A DNA stretch of 64,000 bases, taken from NCBI GenBank assembly GCA_021783725.1, contig JAJXTN010000003.1, positions 1 to 64,000 of the forward strand. Direction: 5' to 3'. The position numbers were made by a program, and so were the translations under genes. Below, piece after piece: positions 58,479 through 64,000 of the stretch. The DNA is from a bacterium. Lineage in GTDB: Bacteria; Patescibacteriota; Saccharimonadia; Saccharimonadales; UBA4665. The number at the start of each line of letters is the position of its first letter. Positions within the stretch are counted from its first letter, which is position 1. Under the pieces are notes generated by a model, which made no database searches, had not been told where the DNA came from, and saw only the letters and a list, made by a program, of their open reading frames with translations.

Positions 58479-58586
58479 GATAGGAACACCTACGATGCGA
58501 ACAGTTTGTACTTTCGCTGGAGTAACCTGATAGTGGGTGAACCGTATTGTCTTCTAGGCTAATCTGTTAGGAGCAGATACAATAGC

Positions 58587-60248
58587 ATGATGCTAATCAG
58601 CGTCGACATCACCGAAAAGTCGTTCGGGCACAAAGTGCTGTATACCGACCTGCAGTTCGAAATCCAAGAAGGCGAAAAAGTCGGATTGATCGGTCGTAAT
58701 GGTACTGGTAAATCTACCTTATTTAATTTAATCACTGGCGATGACCGCGATTATCAAGGTGAAATTGTTATCAAAAAAGGTAGTATCGTCATTTCCAGTC
58801 GCCAGGAACACCACGACCATAACCACAAAACCGTTCTCGACTACATCCAAGGCGATTTGCCAGAGTTCAGCCGCTTGCATCACATCATCACCCATTATCC
58901 AGCCGATATGGCCGAGCACCCCCGCAAAATGGAAGTTTACTCCGAGGCCGTCGAACGTTTCAGCCAGCTTGGTTATTATCAGATTGAGGATGAATTATCT
59001 CAAGCTTTTACAGCTTATCAGCTTGATCCCGATTTGATCGATAAACCACTCAGCGAACTAAGTGGTGGCCAGAAACGAATGGTTGAACTAATCAAAGTTC
59101 AACGGGCTCGGGGTAATGTCGCTCTGATCGACGAGCCGACCAACCACATGGACTACGTCGCCAAACAGACTTTCCTCAAATGGTTCAATTCAACTCCAGA
59201 ATCGGTAGTGGTCATCACTCACGACCGTGACGTTCTACAAACGGTTGATCGGATTATCGAAATTCGCGACGGCCGGGCTTTCGCTTTCAAAGGCAATTAC
59301 CGTGATTACTTACGAATCAATAAAACTCAAATTACGTCCCAAGTTAATGAATACGACCTGACTCAGCGTCGAATCGAAAATCTCAAAGCTGATGTCATTC
59401 GTTTCCGTCGACTGAAAGAAAAGTCACGCGATCCGGGCACCATCAAACGCTTCAAATCCCAAGAACAACACGCCGTCGCCGAACTAAATCGTCTATCGAC
59501 AGCCGAGATACCGTCATTCTGGATTGACCAAGACTCGGTCGAAGATCTTAATACCAAATTAACTGAAGCTTACGGCAAATATAAAGCCAAAAATATTAAA
59601 GTTAGCACCAGCCGTTCAGAGTCTAAATCGTCACGTCTACTATTAGAGATTAAAGATGTCAGCCTTGGTTATGATGGCCAACCGCTGTTCGAATCAGTCA
59701 ACATCCAACTCCATGAAGGCGAGCGCTTCCGATTGCACGGCCGCAATGGTGCCGGCAAGACCACCCTAGTCAAAGCCATACTTGCCAAAGTCGACGGTTC
59801 AACACCAGCCGCCGAACAGTTCCATGGGCACATTATCGTCGAGAACGATTTGCGTATAGGAGTTTATGAGCAAGAAATCGCTGAGCAATACTTATCAATG
59901 ACCCTGTATGAAGCCATTGAACAGGTTTTCCGTGATAAGCAGCTGCCAATTAGCGACCAGCGAATCAAACAGCTCCTGAGTGATTACTTATTCAATCCGC
60001 AAACCGACGGTGATATGCCAGTCGAAAAGCTTAGTGGTGGCCAAAAAGCCCGTTTCCAACTAATCAATATGTTAGCCGACGACCCCCAACTATTAATCCT
60101 CGACGAACCGACCAACCACCTTGATTTACCGAGTATCGAAGAATTAGAAAATGCCCTTAAAGCGTATACTGGAGCAATCCTGTATATCTCACACGATAGT
60201 TTCTTCGCTGAAGCCCTAGCCGGCACAACCATCGCCATCGGCCACTAG
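58587..60248 (+). CDS. ABC-F family ATPase (ribosome-associated)
   Basis: 553 residues with two ATPase domains and no membrane part. Walker A GLIGRNGTGKSTLFNLI (about 36) and RLHGRNGAGKTTLVKAI (about 388), signatures LSGGQKRMVELIKVQ and LSGGQKARFQLINML, Walker B NVALIDEPTNHMD and LLILDEPTNHLD; the linker (about 230-330) has the charged P-site tRNA interaction helices (RRIENLKADVIRFRRLKEKS). ABC-F proteins act on stalled ribosomes. TACAAT (58578-58583) is 3 nt before the first ATG and 6 nt before the second (58590), so the latter may be the true start. Confidence 0.93.
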   Translation: MMLISVDITEKSFGHKVLYTDLQFEIQEGEKVGLIGRNGTGKSTLFNLITGDDRDYQGEIVIKKGSIVISSRQEHHDHNHKTVLDYIQGDLPEFSRLHHIITHYPADMAEHPRKMEVYSEAVERFSQLGYYQIEDELSQAFTAYQLDPDLIDKPLSELSGGQKRMVELIKVQRARGNVALIDEPTNHMDYVAKQTFLKWFNSTPESVVVITHDRDVLQTVDRIIEIRDGRAFAFKGNYRDYLRINKTQITSQVNEYDLTQRRIENLKADVIRFRRLKEKSRDPGTIKRFKSQEQHAVAELNRLSTAEIPSFWIDQDSVEDLNTKLTEAYGKYKAKNIKVSTSRSESKSSRLLLEIKDVSLGYDGQPLFESVNIQLHEGERFRLHGRNGAGKTTLVKAILAKVDGSTPAAEQFHGHIIVENDLRIGVYEQEIAEQYLSMTLYEAIEQVFRDKQLPISDQRIKQLLSDYLFNPQTDGDMPVEKLSGGQKARFQLINMLADDPQLLILDEPTNHLDLPSIEELENALKAYTGAILYISHDSFFAEALAGTTIAIGH

Positions 60249-60269
60249 ACCAATTATCTTGATGGCCTC

Positions 60270-60401
60270 GTCATCGCAGGCTAGACCTAGGATCCAATCA
60301 ATGGTGGCGTCCTACGCTCCAAACTACATTTAGATTAGATTCCAGATCAAGTCTGGAATGACAAGGCGAGTGATTAGATTCCAGATCAAGTCTGGAATGA
60401 C
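60270..60401. repeat. Paired-hairpin element, copy 6, plus half-copy
   Basis: 93-bp copy (60270-60362) with a slightly degraded left hairpin (GTCATCGCAGG), then a spacer AAGGCGAGTGATTAG and another right hairpin (60363-60401). Confidence 0.87.
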
Positions 60402-60416
60402 AAACACTATCTCACG

Positions 60417-60565
60417 GTCATCCCAGGCTTGACCTGGGATCCAATCGGTTGTGGCGCTCTGCGCTCTAAACTACATAAGATTAGATCCAGATCAGGTCTG
60501 GAATGACAAGGCGAGTGATTAGATTCCAGATCAAGTCTGGAATGACAACAGGCGCCTGGAATGAC
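60417..60565. repeat. Paired-hairpin element, copy 7, plus half-copies
   Basis: 91-bp copy (60417-60507) followed by the same AAGGCGAGTGATTAG plus right hairpin unit (60508-60546) and an end unit (60547-60565). The repeated 39-nt unit in copies 6 and 7 shows tandem amplification of right ends. Confidence 0.87.
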
Positions 60566-60598
60566 AAGCACAAACACATTGACGTTCCATAGTCTCGT

Positions 60599-60687
60599 GT
60601 CATCCCAGGCTCGACCTGGGATCTAATCAGAAGTGTTTCACCGCGTATAGCTACATTAGATTAGATTCCAGCTTTCGCTGGAATGAC
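60599..60687. repeat. Paired-hairpin element, copy 8, with altered right loop
   Basis: 89 bp; left hairpin ATCCCAGG-CTCGA-CCTGGGAT, right hairpin ATTCCAGC-TTTC-GCTGGAATGAC. The right stem has changed on both sides (AGA/TCT to AGC/GCT), a compensated change that keeps pairing. Confidence 0.87.
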
Positions 60688-60800
60688 ACGAGAGTTAGGG
60701 ATGTTTGGTAGGGCGTGGTGGGTGTAATTTTTTAATGACAAAGTTGAGTAGTTGAGTGACTATAGCTTTAATAGTTATAGAGGTGGGGTACAATGAGGGG

Positions 60801-61988
60801 ATGGATAATCGACCACTCGCCGAACGCCAACGCCCCACCAAGCTTAGCCAAGTGATTGGTCAAGCCCATCTTGTCAGTGCCGGTAAAATCATTCATGAAA
60901 TTATCGCTAACAAACAACCGACTAGTTTAATTCTCTGGGGGCCACCCGGTAGCGGCAAGACCACGCTGGCCCGAATCATCGCCCAAGAAGTTGGCGCCGA
61001 GTTCATTGAACTAAGTGCCGTCACTTCTGGCAAAGCCGATGTCGTCAAAGTCATTGCCCACGCCGAACAGAACCAACGACTAGCCATTCAAACCGTACTA
61101 TTTGTTGATGAGATCCACCGCTTCAATAAAGCCCAGCAAGACGCTTTCCTACCCCATGTCGAGGCCGGAACGATCACCTTGATTGGCGCTACGACCGAGA
61201 ATCCCAGTTTCGAAATCATTAATCCGCTATTGTCGCGATCACGCGTCTTAGTACTCGAACCGCTGACCAAGTCCGAAATCACGACCATATTGAAAACGGC
61301 CGCCAAAACCGAGAAATTGACGGCCAAACAGTTACCGAAGGCTAGTATTGAATTGCTAGCCGAGCTATCAGGTGGCGATGCTCGAGTCGCCCTCGGCAAT
61401 CTAGAATTAGCCCACCAACTGGCTGGTTTCAAACCAATCACCCCACAAATCGTCGAAACCGCCGCCCAAACCCGAGTTCCCGGTTATGACAAAAAAGGAG
61501 AGTACCACTACAACGTCATCAGTGCTTTCATTAAATCAATGCGGGGCTCAGACGCGACTGCAACGCTGTACTATCTAGCCCGGATGTTGCAGGCCGGCGA
61601 AGACCCGAAATTCATCGCCCGACGGATGGTCATATTCGCCTCTGAGGATATCGGCCTAGTCGCTCCAGCGGCCCTCAACTTAGCGGTATCGACCTTCCTA
61701 GCCGTCGAACGGATTGGATTACCGGAAGCTGAATATAATCTCTACCACTGTGCTACGGTGCTAGCCAAAGCCCAAAAATCCCGAGTTGTGGCCGACGCTA
61801 TGGTCCAAGCCCGCCAGACCGCTAGTCAATATCCAGATTTGCCTGTTCCCTTGCACTTACGCAATGCGCCCACCAATTTAATGAAAGACCTCGGCTATGG
61901 TAAGGGCACAAAGTGGCAAGCCAACTTCAAACATCCCAAAGGTTTCTTGCCCGACGACCTAGCGACGCTTAATTTTTTCGATAGTTAG
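60801..61988 (+). CDS. rarA: Replication-associated recombination protein A (RarA/MgsA)
   Basis: About 395 residues of clamp-loader-like AAA+ ATPase: PTKLSQVIGQAHLVSAGKII, Walker A LWGPPGSGKTTLARIIAQEV, Walker B TVLFVDEIHRFNKAQQDAFL, sensor GATTENPSFEIINPLLSRSR, and the C-terminal MgsA domain (GEYHYNVISAFIKSMRGSD, DPKFIARRMVIFASEDIGLV). Acts at stalled forks. Start ATG 60801 (MDNRPLAERQRP), 6 nt after TACAAT; the frame is open from 60756. Confidence 0.96.
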   Translation: MDNRPLAERQRPTKLSQVIGQAHLVSAGKIIHEIIANKQPTSLILWGPPGSGKTTLARIIAQEVGAEFIELSAVTSGKADVVKVIAHAEQNQRLAIQTVLFVDEIHRFNKAQQDAFLPHVEAGTITLIGATTENPSFEIINPLLSRSRVLVLEPLTKSEITTILKTAAKTEKLTAKQLPKASIELLAELSGGDARVALGNLELAHQLAGFKPITPQIVETAAQTRVPGYDKKGEYHYNVISAFIKSMRGSDATATLYYLARMLQAGEDPKFIARRMVIFASEDIGLVAPAALNLAVSTFLAVERIGLPEAEYNLYHCATVLAKAQKSRVVADAMVQARQTASQYPDLPVPLHLRNAPTNLMKDLGYGKGTKWQANFKHPKGFLPDDLATLNFFDS

Positions 61989-62690
61989 TTCTTGATCGCC
62001 GTCGATTGACAATTCTACTGGCGGTTTAACTTTTAGTACTTGCCAAATGTAATACGGCAAAGCCACGAGCCATAAACTACACAAAATAATGAACACGTGT
62101 TGTGACAGAGTGCTAGATTGGTCACGGACGACCAGCACCAACGTCCCAACGCCGAAACACAGCCAGATGACCAGCAACCCATGCAGTAACCAACGACTTG
62201 CCTGAAAGAATCGATTGTCTTTGGCGACTAGCCACCAGAAAACGACAATGCTCATCGTCAGACCGAATATCGACATAATGCTAACAAAGCCATGCACTAC
62301 ATAGTAGGGATTCTGCAACGGTGGCAAACAGTTATGCGTACCTTCGATACAATTCAGGGGCAATATCGCGTCAAGCGCCGTGAACAAACCGAACATTGCT
62401 ACCCCGACGATGCCGGCTTCCAGCCACCAATGTTTACGTCCACCGTTGTGATGGCGGACAAACCGCAGTAGCCACCAAGTAACTACCACGACCAATGCCC
62501 CACTGGCGATATCAAGTCCGATGAACAACCAATTATAGGGTTGGTTCGAAGCTTCAAGATTACTGGCTAGACCTCGATTACCGCCGGGATTCAGCCAATA
62601 ACCAAGTGGCCAAGATGAATACAAGGCTCCGGCCAACAGCATCACTAGCGACACCCGGACTAGTGGTTTGGACCAAAATTTAACAAGCAT
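61959..62690 (-). CDS. Polytopic membrane protein (DUF998-like)
   Basis: 243 residues with about six membrane helices; Trp-rich, with an outside loop containing two cysteines (PLNCIEGTHNCLPPLQNPYY). This resembles the DUF998 type, for which no function is established. Its 3' end overlaps the convergent rarA by 30 nt. It lies 17 nt after metK on the same strand and may be co-transcribed. Confidence 0.75.
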   Translation of the reverse strand: MLVKFWSKPLVRVSLVMLLAGALYSSWPLGYWLNPGGNRGLASNLEASNQPYNWLFIGLDIASGALVVVVTWWLLRFVRHHNGGRKHWWLEAGIVGVAMFGLFTALDAILPLNCIEGTHNCLPPLQNPYYVVHGFVSIMSIFGLTMSIVVFWWLVAKDNRFFQASRWLLHGLLVIWLCFGVGTLVLVVRDQSSTLSQHVFIILCSLWLVALPYYIWQVLKVKPPVELSIDGDQELTIEKIKRR

Positions 62691-62707
62691 TAAGCCTATT
62701 ATAACGC

Positions 62708-63826
62708 TTAAACTTTAGTGACTATCTGCTCCCACGGCAGACCGGCCTTACCGAAGTGGCCATAGGCAGAAGTTTGGAGGTAGATTGGTCGGCGCAAATC
62801 GAGACTTTCGATGATATTTTTGACAGAGGGTTGCAGAAGTTTATAGGCATACTTCTCGATGGCTTCTTGAGATTTTTTGGCCGTGCCGAAAGTATCAATC
62901 GTAAAGTTAACTGGTAACTTGGCGCCAATGTAGTAAGCCAGTGCCACTTCAACCGAATCGGCTAAACCGGCAGCCACGATATTCTTGGCAATATAACGAG
63001 CGGCATAAGCGCCGGAACGATCAACTTTACTGGGATCTTTGCCGCTAAATGCGCCACCGCCAACTCGAGCATAGCCACCATAACCGTCAACGACGATTTT
63101 GCGCCCAGTCAGACCGGCGTCCGAGGCTGGCCCGGGCTGATGCCAGACGCCGGTACCATTTACGACTATGTCTTTGCGGGCTACATGGTAGCCATAAGTT
63201 TCTAATACCGGGGTAATGATTTGGGTGTAGATATCTTCACGGATGCGGTCTAACGATATTAGTTCATCGTGCGGCACGGCCACAGTGACATGTTCGACAG
63301 CCACTGGTTGACCGTCTTCGTAACGGATCACGACTTGAGCTTTGCCATCTGGACGCAAATGTGGCAATAATCCAGTTTCGCGGGCCGCATCGATAGCTCG
63401 GGTCAAGGCATGCGCAATGGCTATCGGCGTTGGCAAATATTCCGGCGTCTCATTGGTGGCGTAGCCGAACATCAGGCCTTGGTCACCGGCCCCAAAATCA
63501 TCGACTCCAACGGCAATTTCTGGTGATTGTTGATGCAGAAGATTAATAATCGGCGATCTGTGGCTAAAACCCCAGTCTGGATTGGAGTAACCCAAACGTT
63601 TAATCTGGGCTCTAACAATCGCATCTACATCAATCACGGCGTTAGTATTGATTTCACCGGCAATGACGACCTTGTCGTGGGCTACCAGCGTTTCGACAGC
63701 GGTACGACCATTAGCATCTTGAGCCAGAACGGAGTCGACAATAGCATCACTGATGGCGTCAGCAACTTTGTCGGGGTGGCCAGCACAGACTGACTCACTA
63801 GCGAATCGAGTTATTGTTTTTGACAT
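62708..63826 (-). CDS. metK: S-adenosylmethionine synthetase
   Basis: Makes SAM from ATP and methionine. 372 residues: FASESVCAGHPDKVADAISD with ATP-binding His, VGVDDFGAGDQGLMFGYATN, VVNGTGVWHQPGPASDAGLT, GGGAFSGKDPSKVDRSGAYA. The RTGRK-type loop is intact. The start (ATG 63826) is preceded by GAAAGGA inside a strong hairpin, described separately. Confidence 0.97.
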   Translation of the reverse strand: MSKTITRFASESVCAGHPDKVADAISDAIVDSVLAQDANGRTAVETLVAHDKVVIAGEINTNAVIDVDAIVRAQIKRLGYSNPDWGFSHRSPIINLLHQQSPEIAVGVDDFGAGDQGLMFGYATNETPEYLPTPIAIAHALTRAIDAARETGLLPHLRPDGKAQVVIRYEDGQPVAVEHVTVAVPHDELISLDRIREDIYTQIITPVLETYGYHVARKDIVVNGTGVWHQPGPASDAGLTGRKIVVDGYGGYARVGGGAFSGKDPSKVDRSGAYAARYIAKNIVAAGLADSVEVALAYYIGAKLPVNFTIDTFGTAKKSQEAIEKYAYKLLQPSVKNIIESLDLRRPIYLQTSAYGHFGKAGLPWEQIVTKV

Positions 63827-63940
63827 TTTAAAATATCCTTTCTGCCTGATATTAGCCGGAAAGGATATTGGAGACTCGGATAGTCAAACATCTTCCCCGC
63901 TAATCGGCGGGCTAGACGGAGCACCTTATCAATTAGAATG
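63827..63940 (-). promoter_or_regulatory. metK leader with ribosome-binding-site-sequestering hairpin (riboswitch candidate)
   Basis: Upstream of metK on the minus strand, AATATCCTTTC and GAAAGGATATT form a perfect 11-bp stem (63832-63842 with 63859-63869), and the second arm is the ribosome-binding site. Further upstream CCCGC pairs with GCGGG (63896-63900 / 63907-63911), and UAGCC near that stem can pair with GGCUA in the loop of the sequestering hairpin. This layout fits a translational SAM sensor, but it does not match the SAM riboswitch classes I can recall. Confidence 0.55.
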
Positions 63941-64000
63941 ATGAATAGTGAATGGTGAATAAACGGAAAACATTATGCTTCCCCATTCATCATACCCACT
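63935..64000. repeat. GAATGATGAAT-type inverted repeats at window end
   Basis: GAATGATGAATAGTGAATGG then, in inverse sense, CCCCATTCATCAT. Same short repeat family as that bracketing the S23-type gene at 42.5-43.0 kb; continues past the window. Confidence 0.6.

Noticed and set aside
58028-60800. Paired-hairpin repeats as plain transcription terminators
   Set aside because: They lack T-runs, occur in both orientations, sit upstream as well as downstream of genes, and share sequence as well as structure, so a repeat family explains them better.
1-64000. Possible UGA recoding, as in Absconditabacteria and Gracilibacteria
   Set aside because: TGA ends several normal-length genes at the expected place (rnhB, gatB, pheS), and conserved glycines are encoded by GGN, so the standard bacterial code applies.

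Overview
The window reads as chromosome of a Candidate Phyla Radiation (Patescibacteria) bacterium, most likely a member of Saccharibacteria (TM7). The reasons are the gene repertoire (M1 aminopeptidase of CPR type, short malic enzyme, split transketolase, GatCAB, a PilB-like ATPase with prepilin-like proteins, no biosynthetic pathways), the small intergenic gaps, and the presence of actinobacterial-type proteins (a WhiB-like Fe-S protein, an Rpf-like muralytic protein) that fit an epibiont of Actinobacteria. The genetic code is standard: TGA is used as a stop (for example by rnhB). The assignment below phylum level is inference. I see no rRNA, tRNA, CRISPR array, prophage or classical insertion sequence.

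Layout. 1-4,300: a truncated minus-strand gene, a Nudix enzyme, an unknown gene and the M1 aminopeptidase. 4,100-9,100: small ORF, yraN, rnhB, rplS (minus), malic enzyme (plus), WhiB-like gene and PilB-type ATPase (minus). 9,100-10,600: SpoU methylase and a CAP/SCP membrane protein. 10,600-23,200: dnaE, an operon gatC-gatA-unknown-gatB-galU-small membrane protein-ytxH, the Rpf-like gene, uvrB and a prepilin-like gene. 23,200-32,700: a LOG-like gene and a large unknown, then a carbon-metabolism block (PfkB kinase, fba, two transketolase halves, rpe, rpiB, gap) with a receiver-like gene facing it, a Nudix gene and ppa. 32,800-39,500: GDPD, unknown, FNR-like flavoprotein, glutaredoxin-TrxB fusion, glutaredoxin, FKBP, Nudix, ABC exporter. 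39,500-48,700: pheS and pheT with a four-helix-bundle (S23-type) gene between them, YajQ, a GH63-like glycosidase, RmuC and a GIY-YIG gene. 48,900-56,100: VanY-type peptidase, CapA, ZIP transporter with a divergent Fur-family regulator, membrane proteins, Hsp20 and a string of micro-ORFs. 56,200-64,000: typA, ABC-F, rarA, a membrane protein and metK.

How the genes work together. The carbon block joins the non-oxidative pentose phosphate enzymes to aldolase and GAPDH, so sugars could enter lower glycolysis without a visible phosphofructokinase; malic enzyme supplies pyruvate and NAD(P)H. GatCAB implies tRNA-dependent amidation of Glu-tRNA(Gln) and/or Asp-tRNA(Asn). CAP, Rpf-like, VanY, CapA and PilB/prepilin proteins are cell-surface functions.

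Three layers of structure go beyond the genes. First, the intergenic spaces carry several families of short palindromic repeats; one family brackets a GIY-YIG nuclease gene and also exists as a gene-less version, which looks like a small mobile element with a MITE-like derivative, and another short repeat brackets the S23-type gene. Second, very many start codons lie 6-8 nt downstream of a -10 hexamer, which suggests widespread leaderless transcription. Third, there are candidate structured RNAs: a metK leader that sequesters the ribosome-binding site, an sRNA or attenuator at 54.6 kb with near-consensus promoter and terminator, and a nested hairpin at 36.0-36.15 kb.
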